A stretch of DNA of 64,000 bases from JAXLRU01 sp046330935 (GCA_046330935.1 JAXLRU010000005.1:124001-188000); one strand, 5' to 3'. Shown: positions 25,360 through 34,355, numbered from the stretch's first letter. The notes: generated by a model not told the origin, from the letters alone. Numbers and translations are program-made.

Positions 25360-26332
25360 CCGGCGTGACCAGCCCTCCGGCGGCGCGCGCGTAGCGGTCG
25401 GCCAGCTCGGCGCAGGCCGCGGCGAGCTCGGGCGGTCCCACGACCTCGAGGTCGCAGCCGAAGCGGCCGAGGGACGCCGCGAGCCCCTGCCACGACCATG
25501 AACCGGTCACCATCCGGCAGCGGTCGGGGCCTAGCTCCTGCACCAGCGCGTCCCCGGCGTAACGGGAGACGACGTCGGCCGGCAGGTCCAGGATCACCTC
25601 ACCGCGGCAGGCCCAGCCCGCCCGGCCCCGGAATCGGGCCAGGACGAAGGCGGTCACGTCGCCGCCGGGCAGCTCCCGCGGCGTGAACCGGGCACCGTTC
25701 GGCGTCCGCAGTCGCATCCGGTCCACGCGGTAGGTCCGCCAGTCCTCGCGGTCGACGTCCCAGGCGAGCAGGTACCAGCGGCCCGCCCAGGTCAGGAGGT
25801 GGTGCGGCTGCGCGCGCCGCCAGGGTGCGCCCGTCGGGGCCGTCCCGCCGTCGTAGTCGAAGCGCAGCTCCTCGTGGTCGCGGACGGCCGACCCGAGCGC
25901 GACGAGCGTCGCCGCGGGAGGGGCCACCTCGGCCCGGCGCCGTGGCGGCCGCACGGCCGTCACCCGGACGGCGTCGACCCTCGAGCGCAACCTCTCCGGC
26001 AGCAGCTGCCGCACGGTGCCCAGGGCGCGGGCCGCCTCCTCCTCGATGCCCGTCCCGGAGTCCGCCGCCAGCTGCAGCGAGACGGCGAGCGCGACGGCCT
26101 GGTCGTCGTCGAACAGCAGCGGCGGCAGCCGGGCCCCCGCCGCCAGCCGGTAGGCCGCCGCCGGACCGCGTCCGGCGGCGATCGGGTACCCGAGCTCCCG
26201 CAGCCGGTCCACGTCCCGCCGGACGGTGCGGGCGCTGACGTCGAGGCGTGCGGCCAGGTCCGCGGTCGTCCACTCGGGCCGCGCCTGCAGGAGGGACAGG
26301 ACGGCGAGCAGGCGGGACGACGTCGCGGGCAC
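25349..26332 (-). CDS. WYL-domain transcriptional regulator
   Basis: DeoR-type HTH plus WYL regulator of 327 residues. The HTH is at the N-terminus (WTTADLAARLDVSARTVRRD). The WYL domain around residues 140-215 includes ELRFDYDGG, LTWAGRWYLLAWDVDREDWR and TYRVDRMRL. A WCX-like C-terminal domain follows. WYL proteins bind nucleic acids or small ligands and often regulate a neighbouring gene; here the neighbour is a divergent DinB protein. GTG 26332 is the first usable codon. A 17-bp palindrome at 26356-26372 between the two genes is the probable operator. Confidence 0.9.
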   Translation of the reverse strand: MPATSSRLLAVLSLLQARPEWTTADLAARLDVSARTVRRDVDRLRELGYPIAAGRGPAAAYRLAAGARLPPLLFDDDQAVALAVSLQLAADSGTGIEEEAARALGTVRQLLPERLRSRVDAVRVTAVRPPRRRAEVAPPAATLVALGSAVRDHEELRFDYDGGTAPTGAPWRRAQPHHLLTWAGRWYLLAWDVDREDWRTYRVDRMRLRTPNGARFTPRELPGGDVTAFVLARFRGRAGWACRGEVILDLPADVVSRYAGDALVQELGPDRCRMVTGSWSWQGLAASLGRFGCDLEVVGPPELAAACAELADRYARAAGGLVTPVTP

Positions 26333-26355
26333 GATCTCGAGGATGCCAGGAGAAG

Positions 26356-26372
26356 CGGCCAGAAACTGACCG
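26356..26372. promoter_or_regulatory. Palindrome between the WYL regulator and DinB gene
   Basis: CGGCCAG-AAA-CTGACCG is a 7+3+7 inverted repeat with one mismatch pair, centred in the 90-base divergent promoter region. It is the natural candidate for the operator of the WYL regulator. Confidence 0.55.
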
Positions 26373-26422
26373 CCACCCGCGGGAGGGTGGTCCCCGACCC
26401 CGTACCGACGGAAGGGCACGTC

Positions 26423-27025
26423 ATGACCACGACCACCACCGCCTCCCCGACCGCCGACCCCGCGCCCGCGCTCGCCCCGGGCTCGGAGAAGGCCGACCTG
26501 CTCGCCGAGCTGGCCGTGGCGCGCGAGGCGCTCGTCCGCTCCACGCAGGGCCTCGACGACGAGCAGATCGCGCAGCGCCCGACCGTGTCGGCCCTGTGCC
26601 TGGGCGGTCTCGTCAAGCACGTCACCCAGGTCGAGGCGGCCTGGGTGCGGTTCATCGTCGAGGGCACCTCGGCGATGTCGTTCGACCTGCCCGACGGGGT
26701 CACCTGGGAGGCGCTGTTCAGCGGCACCGCGGCGTCGGTCCCGCAATGGATGGTCGAGCGCCAGGAGGGCTTCGGCGTGCGTCCCGGCGAGACCCTGGCC
26801 TCGATCCTCGCCGCCTACGCCGAGGTCGCCGCACGGACCGAGCAGGTGGTGCGCGAGCTGCGCGACCTGAACGTGGCGCACCGGCTGGCACCGGCGCCCT
26901 GGAACGAGCCCGGCGCCGTGCACACCGCTCGGCGCGTGCTGATCCACGTGATCGCCGAGACCACCCAGCACGCGGGTCACGCCGACCTCCTGCGCGAGAC
27001 GATCGACGGGGCGACGGCGACCTGA
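26423..27025 (+). CDS. DinB family protein (DUF664 type)
   Basis: Four-helix-bundle DinB/YfiT-like protein of 200 residues. The family histidine positions are visible: GGLVKHVTQVEAAW (near residue 73) and the C-terminal HVIAETTQHAGHADLLRE, the metal-binding triad of mycothiol- or bacillithiol-dependent relatives. Actinobacterial members can be mycothiol-dependent enzymes or stress proteins; activity here is unknown. A Thr/Ala/Pro-rich 25-residue leader precedes the fold. ATG 26423 has GAAGGG upstream. It is divergent from, and likely regulated by, the WYL protein. Confidence 0.85.
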   Translation: MTTTTTASPTADPAPALAPGSEKADLLAELAVAREALVRSTQGLDDEQIAQRPTVSALCLGGLVKHVTQVEAAWVRFIVEGTSAMSFDLPDGVTWEALFSGTAASVPQWMVERQEGFGVRPGETLASILAAYAEVAARTEQVVRELRDLNVAHRLAPAPWNEPGAVHTARRVLIHVIAETTQHAGHADLLRETIDGATAT

Positions 27026-27050
27026 GCCCACGTCCGTCACCCGGCCCGCT

Positions 27051-27083
27051 GCCCCGGCCACCGCTGCGTGCGGCGGCCGGGGC
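27051..27083. terminator. Bidirectional terminator hairpin
   Basis: GCCCCGGCC (27051-27059) pairs with GGCCGGGGC (27075-27083), and an inner CCGC/GCGG stem extends the helix to about 13 bp. It lies between the convergent DinB and SPFH genes. Confidence 0.75.
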
Positions 27084-27102
27084 GACGGTTCCCCGGGCGT
27101 GC

Positions 27103-29106
27103 TCAGGCGAGCGGTGCGGCCGCCGTCGGGGCCGCGCTCCAGCCGCTCAGCCCCGCGGTGAGGGTCGCGGCGAGGCCGGTCAACGCCGAGCCCTCGGCGC
27201 CCGAGACGAGCACGTCGGGGACGATCTTCACCTGGCCCTCGGCCACCGCCGCGGCCACCGCGACCGCCGCCGTCGCCTCGCGACCGAGGGCGGCGACCTG
27301 GGCCGAGTACCCGGCGGCCCTGGCCACCCCGATCGCCTCGGTCGCTGCGGCGTCGGCGAGGCCCACCGCACGGCGCCGGTCGGCGTCGGCCTGTCCGGTC
27401 ATCCGCGTGTACGCGGCCGCGCCCTCCGCCTCCGCCGCGCGGGCGGCGGCCTGCGCGCGCTGGATGTCGACGTTGACGTTGGCCTTCGCGAGGTCGGCCT
27501 GCATGTCGGCCGTTCCGCGGGCCTTCTCCAGGTCGACGCGCACGACCTGCGCGCGCTGCTGCTCCTCGAACGTCGCGCGCTCCTGGTTGGCGATCTCACG
27601 CTGGGTCAGCACGGCGACCAGCTCCGGCGGGAAGCCGACGTCCTGGATGTAGACGCCCTTGGTCTCGACGTCGTAGCGGTCCAGGTAGGAGCGGATGTAC
27701 TCCTCCGCGCGGTGCTGCACGGCGTCCCGCGTCTCGATGAACTCCACGGCGGGCAGGGATTGCAGCGTGTTGCGGAAGTAGTTGCCCACGGCCGACTGCA
27801 GCACCTCGTTCACGAGGTTCTGCATCGTCCCGACCATCGAGATCACCTTCGGTGCCTTGGAGTCGGGGACGTGGATCTGCACCTGCAGGTCGATGCCGAA
27901 CACGAAGCCCTCGCGCGACTTGCCGTCGATGGGATTGAGGCCGGCGTCCAGGGTGTGCGCGAGCGAGACGCTGTTCGCCCAGTTCAGCGTGAGGATCGAG
28001 GTGGGCACGACCTCGGGGGCGTACAGGCGAGGGTTGATCGGGTACTTGCCGGTGCGCAGCGGCTCACGCCAGATGCCCCGGTGGCCCGGCCGCACGATCG
28101 AGCCGAACTTGAACTCCTGGCCGGAGGTGTCCACCGTCGGCAGGCCGACGTAGGACTTCACGACGGCGACCTGGCCCTGGCGCACGACGAGCATCGGCAC
28201 GAACTCCACCCGCACCAGGAACGGGTTGATCAGGTAGGACCCGTACAGCAGCGGGTCGTGCTGCAGGCCGATCCGGCCGCCGGCGTCGAGGAACGCCTGG
28301 TAGTCCTGGTAGCTGTTGTGGATCTCGTTACGGCTGGCCAGCAGCGCCTCGATGACGGCCGAGTCGGGGCTGCCCTCGTGCTCGCCGTCGCCCTCCAGCG
28401 CCGCGATGTCGCTGTAGCCGCCCAGGCGCGAGGCGATGTCGCCGGCGTCGGGCGCCGGGCCCTCCAGAGTGGTGACGATGCCGACGACGTCCTGTTCGGC
28501 CTGGGGGGCGACGACGACGACGCGCAGCTGCGCCGGGTCGAGGCCGAAGCTCGCGCAGGTGAGCCGGCCGCGCCGGTCGGCGGGCAAAGAGCTGCTCACC
28601 GGCAGGCCGTAGACCCGCCCCGAGGTGAGCACGAGGAAGGCCACGGGGTGCATCGGCAGCAGCGTCCCGGGGGGCAGCACGGGCCGTTGGATGCCCTTCA
28701 TGCCGCCGCCCTCGAGGAAGGCCGGCAGGTCGGTGAACGTGCCGTACTCGGTGCGGTAGGTGGCCGTCTTCGCGCCGATGGGCAGCGAGGCGCCCACCTG
28801 GGAGATCACGACCCCGATCTCACCGGCCGGGACCTGCACCCAGGGGAACTTCTGGACGCCGTACACCGGCCAGAGCTTGAACCGCAGGCCGGGCATCAGC
28901 AGCTTGGCCTGGTAGCCGGCCTCGCCGTGGAAGGCGAGGGGCTGATCGGCCTTGAGCCGCCGGCCGACGCGCTTGGTGACGAGCCCGACCTCGGTGGCTC
29001 CGACGACGCGCACCGACGCCAGCGCGGCGAGCAGCAGGAGGACGGCGGCGGCCGCCGTCACGAGGAGGCCGATCGGGAAGGGGGACACGGGGGACTCCCG
29101 GGACAC
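27103..29106 (-). CDS. SPFH/flotillin-like membrane protein
   Basis: Protein of 667 residues with one N-terminal helix (IGLLVTAAAAVLLLLAALAS) and a long soluble part. Segment 35-330 is an unusual N-terminal domain with an HxLLYGSYLINPF-type block. Residues about 330-520 carry the SPFH/band 7 domain (GYxxGFVFGIDLQVQIHVPD, then VGNYFRNTLQSLPAVEFI and YDVETKGVYIQDVGFP). A long Ala/Glu/Arg coiled coil (520-610) follows, then a hydrophobic Ala/Val-rich tail. Flotillin-like proteins scaffold membrane microdomains. It is more than 200 residues longer than typical flotillins, and the first half is not assigned. The GTG start at 29106 diverges from the MerR gene. Confidence 0.85.
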   Translation of the reverse strand: MSRESPVSPFPIGLLVTAAAAVLLLLAALASVRVVGATEVGLVTKRVGRRLKADQPLAFHGEAGYQAKLLMPGLRFKLWPVYGVQKFPWVQVPAGEIGVVISQVGASLPIGAKTATYRTEYGTFTDLPAFLEGGGMKGIQRPVLPPGTLLPMHPVAFLVLTSGRVYGLPVSSSLPADRRGRLTCASFGLDPAQLRVVVVAPQAEQDVVGIVTTLEGPAPDAGDIASRLGGYSDIAALEGDGEHEGSPDSAVIEALLASRNEIHNSYQDYQAFLDAGGRIGLQHDPLLYGSYLINPFLVRVEFVPMLVVRQGQVAVVKSYVGLPTVDTSGQEFKFGSIVRPGHRGIWREPLRTGKYPINPRLYAPEVVPTSILTLNWANSVSLAHTLDAGLNPIDGKSREGFVFGIDLQVQIHVPDSKAPKVISMVGTMQNLVNEVLQSAVGNYFRNTLQSLPAVEFIETRDAVQHRAEEYIRSYLDRYDVETKGVYIQDVGFPPELVAVLTQREIANQERATFEEQQRAQVVRVDLEKARGTADMQADLAKANVNVDIQRAQAAARAAEAEGAAAYTRMTGQADADRRRAVGLADAAATEAIGVARAAGYSAQVAALGREATAAVAVAAAVAEGQVKIVPDVLVSGAEGSALTGLAATLTAGLSGWSAAPTAAAPLA

Positions 29107-29230
29107 AGGGGGGCCGGGTCCCCGCGCGGGGCGGGGCCGGGCCGCTCGCGCGTGGTCCGCGCGACGGCTGCCCTGGACGCTGTGTCCGCGGCCGCGGTTG
29201 CACGCCGTTCCTGTGCCCTGCGCGACGGCC

Positions 29231-29261
29231 TTGACCTTGACGTAACGTCAATCCCTAGCGT
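29231..29261 (+). promoter_or_regulatory. MerR-type promoter with 19-bp spacer
   Basis: A -35 TTGACC (29231-29236) and -10 TAGCGT (29256-29261) are separated by 19 bases. The spacer opens with the perfect palindrome TTGACGT-A-ACGTCAA (29237-29251). An over-long spacer filled by a dyad is the hallmark of MerR-family promoters that are untwisted by the activator. It drives the TipA-like gene downstream. Confidence 0.8.
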
Positions 29262-29307
29262 CGGGGACGGCGACGGAGAGCCCGTCGCCCGTGAAGGGGT
29301 GCACGAG

Positions 29308-30102
29308 GTGGACGGGCCGCGCGCGGAGACGGACAGCTGGACGGTCGGGCAGGTGGCCCGGCTGTCGGGCCTGACCACCCGGACGCTGCGCCACTACGAC
29401 CGGATCGGCCTGCTGCGGCCGCGGGTGGCGGACAACGGGTACCGCCGCTACGGCGAGCCCGAGCTGCAGCGCCTGCAGCACGTGCTGGTGCTGCGCGAGG
29501 TCGGCCTGCCGCTGGAACGCATCGGCGCCGTCCTCGACGGCGCACTCGACCGGCACGACGCGCTGCGCGAGCACCTGGCGTTGCTGCGCGGCGAGCGGGA
29601 CCGCCTGGCCCGCGCCGTGGCCTCGGTGGAGCGCACCCTGGAGCACTGGCAGGAGGGGACGACGATGGACGTCGGGGAGATGTTCGCGGGGTTCGCGGCC
29701 AAGGGGCCGGCCCTGGAGGAGCGGCTGGCCGCCGACCACGGGGACGGCGTGCGCGCCACGTTCGCGACCAGCAGGGCACGGTCGGCGGCGATGACCGCGG
29801 AGGAGAAGGCCGACGTGGTCGAGCAGTGGCGGGTGGTGGAGGACCGCCTGTTCGACCTGTTCCGGGACGGGCACCGCGCCCTGCCCGACCGGCCGCTGGA
29901 CCCGGCGCTGGAGGCGGCGCTGGCCGCCCACCACGCCCAGGTGAGCAGGTTCTGGGCGCCCGACCGAGCCTCGTACACGGGCCTCGGGGAGCTGTACGTG
30001 GCCGACCCGGAGTTCCGCGCCCGCTACGACGCGCGGGACCCGCACTTCGCCGGGTTCCTCCGCGACGGGGTGGCGGCATGGGCGGCGGCGCACCTGAGCT
30101 GA
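29308..30102 (+). CDS. MerR-family regulator with TipAS-like domain
   Basis: Regulator of 264 residues. The winged helix (WTVGQVARLSGLTTRTLRHY, then LLRPRVADNGYRRYGEPE) is followed by the coiled-coil dimer helix and a C-terminal antibiotic-binding-like TipAS domain (about residues 130-262, including MFAGFAAKGPALEERLA, QVSRFWAPDRASYTGLGELY and FLRDGVAAWAAAHL). TipA-type regulators sense thiopeptides and related drugs and induce their own gene. GTG 29308 is preferred because GAAGGGG lies eight bases upstream; GTG 29299 is possible. The MerR-type promoter directly upstream supports autoregulation. Confidence 0.9.
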   Translation: MDGPRAETDSWTVGQVARLSGLTTRTLRHYDRIGLLRPRVADNGYRRYGEPELQRLQHVLVLREVGLPLERIGAVLDGALDRHDALREHLALLRGERDRLARAVASVERTLEHWQEGTTMDVGEMFAGFAAKGPALEERLAADHGDGVRATFATSRARSAAMTAEEKADVVEQWRVVEDRLFDLFRDGHRALPDRPLDPALEAALAAHHAQVSRFWAPDRASYTGLGELYVADPEFRARYDARDPHFAGFLRDGVAAWAAAHLS

Positions 30103-30170
30103 CCGTCCGGCGCGGGCCGTGCTGTGGGTTGCTCGGCGCCTGCAGCACGGCCCCCGCCTAGACTCCGGCC

Positions 30171-32087
30171 GTGAGGATCCGCCGTGAGGACGTCGAGCAC
30201 GTCCGTGATCGAGTGCGGATCGAGGACGTCGTGGGCGAGCACGTCACGCTGAAGTCCGCGGGGGTCGGCTCGATGAAGGGGCTGTGCCCCTTCCACGACG
30301 AGCGGACGCCGTCCTTCCACGTCCGCCCGCCCGTGGGCCTGTGGCACTGCTTCGGCTGCGGCGAGGGCGGGGACGTCATCTCGTTCGTGCAGAAGCTCGA
30401 CCACCTGGGCTTCACCGAGGCCGTGGAGCGGCTGGCGGGCCGGATCGGCTACCAGCTGCGCTACGAGGACGACGGCTCGGGGACGGGCGTGCGGCGCGAG
30501 CAGGTGGGCCAGCGCCAGCGCCTGCTGGAGGCCAACCGCGTGGCCGCGCAGTTCTTCGGCGAGCAGCTGGGGGGCGGCGAGGCGATGGCGGCGCGCACCT
30601 TCCTCGCCGAGCGCGGCTTCGACCGCGACGCCGCCGAGCACTTCGGCGTCGGGTTCGCCCCGCGCAGCGGCGAGGCGTTGTTGCGCCACCTGCGGGGGCG
30701 GGCCTTCACCGAGGACGAGCTCGTCGCCAGCGGGCTGGCCGGCCGGGGCCAGCGGGGCCTCTACGACCGGTTCCGGGGCCGCCTGGTCTGGCCGATCCGC
30801 GACGTGTCGGGGGACGTCGTGGGCTTCGGGGCGCGCCGCCTCTTCGACGACGACCGCATCGATGCCAAGTACCTCAACACCCCCGAGACCGCGCTGTACA
30901 AGAAGTCGCAGGTGCTCTACGGGGTCGACCTTGCCAAGCGCGAGATCGCCAAGCTGCGCCAGGTGGTCGTCGTCGAGGGCTACACCGACGTGATGGCCTG
31001 CCACCTCGCCGGGGTGACGACGGCGGTGGCCACGTGCGGGACGGCGTTCGCGGCCGACCACATCCGCATCGTGCGGCGACTGCTCGGCGACGACGGGACG
31101 CGCGGCGGGGAGGTCGTGTTCACCTTCGACGGCGACGCGGCGGGCCAGAAGGCCGCGATGCGCGCCTTCGAGGAGGACCAGCGCTTCGTCGCGCAGACGT
31201 TCGTCGCCGTCGCGCGCGACGGCATGGATCCCTGCGACCTGCGGCAGTCCCGCGGCGACGAGGCGGTGCGCCAGCTCGTCGCCTCACGGCAGCCGATGTT
31301 CGAGTTCGCGATCCGCACCACCCTGCGCCAGTTCGACCTGGAGACCGCCGAGGGGCGCGTCGCCGCGCTGCGCCAGGCCGCGCCGACGGTGGCCAGGATC
31401 CGCGACACCAGCCTCAGGCCCGAGTACGGCCGGCTCCTCGCGGGCTGGCTGGGCATGCCGGAGGCCGACGTCTCGCGGGCGGTGCGGGCGGCCTCGCGCA
31501 CCGCTGGGGGGCCGGGAGGTCCCTCGGGAGGACCGGGGGAGTCGGGCCGCCCGTCCGGGGGGCAGCCGGTGCCGGAGGACGCCGTCCCGCCGCCGCCGCG
31601 CCTGGACCCCCGTGACCCCGTCGCCCGGGTGGAGCGCGAGACGTTGGAGTGCCTGCTGCAGGTGCCGTCGCTGGTGCCGGTGGCCGACGCCGACGCGCTG
31701 GGCGAGGACGCCTTCCAGATCCCCGCCTACCGGGCGGTGCACTCGGCGATCCGCGCGGCCGGGGGAATCGCCACCGCCGTGGCGGGCAGCCCGGCGGAGT
31801 GGGCTGACCGGGTGCGCCAGGAGGCGCCGTCGACGGTGGCGAACCTCGTGACCGAGCTGGCCGTGACGCCGTTGCCGGCGCTCAACGATGCGCAGCTGTC
31901 CCACTACGCGGTGACGATGGTGCTGCGCATGGTCGAGCTGGAGCTGACCCGGCAGATCGGCGCGCTGCGCAGCCGCGTGCAGCGGCTCGACCCCGACGAC
32001 CCCGCCTACACGGCGACCTACCGCGAGCTGTTCGCCGCGGAGCAGCGCCGCCACGAGCTGAAGGCCCGCGTCGGCGACTCGGCCTAG
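30171..32087 (+). CDS. dnaG: DNA primase
   Basis: Primase of 638 residues that makes RNA primers at the replication fork. The N-terminal CHC2 zinc finger is present (LCPFHDERTPSFHV and WHCFGCGEGGDV). The catalytic core has a Toprim domain with VVVEGYTDVMACHLAGV and the acidic motif VVFTFDGDAAGQKAA. A Gly/Pro linker (about residues 445-480) leads to the helicase-binding C-terminus. A TAGACT element at 30159-30164 lies six bases before GTG 30171, suggesting a leaderless transcript. Confidence 0.97.
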   Translation: MRIRREDVEHVRDRVRIEDVVGEHVTLKSAGVGSMKGLCPFHDERTPSFHVRPPVGLWHCFGCGEGGDVISFVQKLDHLGFTEAVERLAGRIGYQLRYEDDGSGTGVRREQVGQRQRLLEANRVAAQFFGEQLGGGEAMAARTFLAERGFDRDAAEHFGVGFAPRSGEALLRHLRGRAFTEDELVASGLAGRGQRGLYDRFRGRLVWPIRDVSGDVVGFGARRLFDDDRIDAKYLNTPETALYKKSQVLYGVDLAKREIAKLRQVVVVEGYTDVMACHLAGVTTAVATCGTAFAADHIRIVRRLLGDDGTRGGEVVFTFDGDAAGQKAAMRAFEEDQRFVAQTFVAVARDGMDPCDLRQSRGDEAVRQLVASRQPMFEFAIRTTLRQFDLETAEGRVAALRQAAPTVARIRDTSLRPEYGRLLAGWLGMPEADVSRAVRAASRTAGGPGGPSGGPGESGRPSGGQPVPEDAVPPPPRLDPRDPVARVERETLECLLQVPSLVPVADADALGEDAFQIPAYRAVHSAIRAAGGIATAVAGSPAEWADRVRQEAPSTVANLVTELAVTPLPALNDAQLSHYAVTMVLRMVELELTRQIGALRSRVQRLDPDDPAYTATYRELFAAEQRRHELKARVGDSA

Positions 32088-32096
32088 GCTGGCCGG

Positions 32097-32606
32097 GTGA
32101 CGTTCCTGTCGCGGCTGCGCCGCTCGCCGTCCCTGCCCGCTGACGTCGCGGGTCGCCTCGACCTGCGAGGGGAGCGAGTGCTCGCGTGGGCCCCGCTGCG
32201 CGGGGAGGGGCACGTCGTCGCCACCGCCGCCCGGCTGCTCGCCGAGGTGGACGGCCGCACGCTCGCCCGGCCCTGGTCGGAGGTCGACCACGCGGAGTTC
32301 GAGAACGAGACCGAGCAGCTCGTCGTGTGGTGGGTCGACGGCGGTCGGGTGGCGACGATGCTCGACCTGGACGGCGCGGGGCGCGTGCCCGAAGTGGTGC
32401 ACGAGCGGGTCCGGGCCTCGGTGCTCGCGACCACGCAGATCAGCCTCGGCCCCCGCCGGTACCTGTCCGTGGCGCTGCGTCGCGGGCCCGACGGCGAACT
32501 GACCACGCAGGCCAGCCCCGGCCCCGGGGTGCGGCTGGACGACCCCGAGATCGCCGCCCTGGTGGAGGCGGCATCCCGGCGCCTGAGGGAGGACGCCGGG
32601 CAGTGA
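32097..32606 (+). CDS. Conserved hypothetical protein downstream of dnaG
   Basis: Protein of 169 residues, soluble, without a recognised domain. The first part reads as a strand-rich module (RLDLRGERVLAWAPLRGEGH, then VVATAARLLAEVDGRTLARP), followed by LVVWWVDGGRV and a long helix near the end. Similar proteins follow dnaG in other actinobacteria as far as I recall, but no function is known. TAGGCT at 32085-32090, overlapping the end of dnaG, sits six bases before GTG 32097, so a leaderless transcript from its own promoter is plausible. Confidence 0.7.
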   Translation: MTFLSRLRRSPSLPADVAGRLDLRGERVLAWAPLRGEGHVVATAARLLAEVDGRTLARPWSEVDHAEFENETEQLVVWWVDGGRVATMLDLDGAGRVPEVVHERVRASVLATTQISLGPRRYLSVALRRGPDGELTTQASPGPGVRLDDPEIAALVEAASRRLREDAGQ

Positions 32607-32685
32607 GGGGCGGCTCGGGGCAGCCTCCGCCAGGGGCAACCGTGTCGAGAGCACCCCCCGATGCCTGCTATGGTTTTCCCGCCGA

Positions 32686-32758
32686 TCCCGCATAGCTCAA
32701 TTGGCAGAGCAGCCGGCTGTTAACCGGCAGGTTACTGGTTCGAGTCCAGTTGCGGGAG
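32686..32758 (+). tRNA. tRNA-Asn (GTT)
   Basis: Complete 73-base cloverleaf: acceptor TCCCGCA / TGCGGGA with discriminator G, D stem GCTC/GAGC, anticodon stem CCGGC/GCCGG with loop TGTTAAC (anticodon GTT), and T arm ACTGG-TTCGAGT-CCAGT. The CCA end is not encoded. Confidence 0.97.
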
Positions 32759-32767
32759 CTGTGGACA

Positions 32768-32795
32768 AGCCCTCGGGAGTCTCCTCCCGGGGGCT
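32768..32795 (+). terminator. Intrinsic terminator after tRNA-Asn
   Basis: A 12-base stem (AGCCCTCGGGAG / CTCCCGGGGGCT, one mismatch) with TCTC loop, followed by TTTCTG, ten bases after the tRNA. Confidence 0.9.
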
Positions 32796-32957
32796 TTCTG
32801 CTGCTCGGAGGACACCGCCGCGCGGGCGCTGTCGGCCTGAGCGGGCGGCTGCAGGCTCGACGCGATCTTCAGGCTTGCGCTGGTTAGGGTGGACTTGCCC
32901 GCTCGGCGGCCGACGACGGCCGATCGAGCCCCACCCGCAGCGCACCAGGAGCCGTCC

Positions 32958-34355
32958 TTGGCCTCGACCAGCCCCGGCTACTCGATCACCCTCCGCGTCT
33001 CGACGTCGACGCATCCGGGGGCCACGGCGTCCCTGTCCGCCGCCGTCGCGCAGGCGGGAGGCCGGCTTACCGCCCTCGACATCGCCGAGTCCCGCCACGA
33101 CCGCCTCATCGTCGACCTGTCCTGCGACGCCAGCGACGTCGACCACGCCGAGGCCATCCGGGCGGGCATCGAGCAGCTCGACGGCGTCGAGGTCCAGCGG
33201 GTGTCGGACCGCACGTTCCTGCTGCACCTCGGCGGGAAGCTGGAGGTGCGCTCGAAGGTGCGCCTGCGCCACCGCGACGATCTCGCGCGCGCCTACACCC
33301 CGGGTGTGGCCCGGGTCTGCCAGGCGATCGCGGCCAACCCCGACGACGCACGTCGGCTCACCATCAAGCGCAACACCGTGGCGGTCGTCACGGACGGGTC
33401 GGCCGTGCTCGGCCTGGGCAACCTGGGGCCGGCAGCCGCACTGCCGGTGATGGAGGGCAAGGCCGCCCTGTTCAAGCGGTTCGCCGACGTCGACGCCTGG
33501 CCGGTGTGCCTGGACACGCAGGACACCGAGCAGATCATCGCGATCGTCAAGGCGCTGGCGCCGGTCTACGGGGGGATCAACCTCGAGGACATCGCCGCCC
33601 CCCGATGCTTCGAGATCGAGGCCCGGTTGAAGGCCGAGCTGGACATCCCGGTCTTCCACGACGACCAGCACGGGACGGCCATCGTCGTCCTCGCCGCCCT
33701 GATCAACGCGCTGCGGCTGGCGGGCAAGGAGCTGCCCGAGGTCCGCATCGTCGTCAGCGGTGCCGGCGCCGCCGGCCAGGCGATCATCCGACTGCTGCTC
33801 GCGCAGGGCGCCCGGCACGTCGTGGCCTTCGACAGCCGGGGGGCGGTGCACACCGGGCGTGAGGGGCTCGACCCGTTCAAGACCTGGATCGCCGAGAACA
33901 CCAACCCCGATGCCGTCACCTGCACGCTGCGCGAGGGGATCGCGGGAGCGGACGTGTTCATCGGCGTCTCCGCGCCCGACCTGCTCGGCGAGGAGGACGT
34001 CGCCACCATGGCCGACGCCGCGATCGTCCTCGCGCTGTCCAACCCCGACCCCGAGGTCGACCCGATCGCCGCTGCCCGCCACGCGCTCGTCGTCGGCACC
34101 GGGCGCAGCGACTTCCCCAACCAGATCAACAACGTGCTGGCGTTCCCCGGGATGTTCCGGGGGCTGCTCGACGCCGGAGCGCGCGACATCACCGACGAGA
34201 TGCTCGTGGCGGCGGCCACCGCGATCGCCGACTGCGTGCACCCCGACGAGCTCAACCCCAACTTCATCGTCCCCAGCGTGTTCGACCCCGAGGTGTCCCC
34301 GGCCGTCGCGGGCGCGGTGGCGGGTGTCGCCGGGCGGGCCGGCGGCGGGAGGTGA
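32958..34355 (+). CDS. NAD-dependent malic enzyme with ACT-like N-terminal domain
   Basis: Oxidative decarboxylation of malate to pyruvate and CO2, 465 residues. Residues 1-85 form an ACT-like regulatory domain (YSITLRVSTSTHPGATASLS). The catalytic part has SKVRLRHRDDLARAYTPGVA (Tyr general acid), KRNTVAVVTDGSAVLGLGN, the metal site NLEDIAAPRCFEIE, HDDQHGTAIVVLAAL, and a Rossmann fold (VVSGAGAAGQAI). TTG 32958 is chosen because AGGAG lies seven bases upstream and it gives a standard N-terminus; no ATG or GTG fits. Its stop overlaps the NUDIX gene start. Confidence 0.93.
   Translation: MASTSPGYSITLRVSTSTHPGATASLSAAVAQAGGRLTALDIAESRHDRLIVDLSCDASDVDHAEAIRAGIEQLDGVEVQRVSDRTFLLHLGGKLEVRSKVRLRHRDDLARAYTPGVARVCQAIAANPDDARRLTIKRNTVAVVTDGSAVLGLGNLGPAAALPVMEGKAALFKRFADVDAWPVCLDTQDTEQIIAIVKALAPVYGGINLEDIAAPRCFEIEARLKAELDIPVFHDDQHGTAIVVLAALINALRLAGKELPEVRIVVSGAGAAGQAIIRLLLAQGARHVVAFDSRGAVHTGREGLDPFKTWIAENTNPDAVTCTLREGIAGADVFIGVSAPDLLGEEDVATMADAAIVLALSNPDPEVDPIAAARHALVVGTGRSDFPNQINNVLAFPGMFRGLLDAGARDITDEMLVAAATAIADCVHPDELNPNFIVPSVFDPEVSPAVAGAVAGVAGRAGGGR

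Noticed and set aside
26248..30102. Very long open frame (1284 codons) on the plus strand across DinB, SPFH and MerR genes
   Set aside because: Mostly the shadow of the minus-strand SPFH gene in high-GC DNA; only the last part, from 29308, is the real MerR gene.
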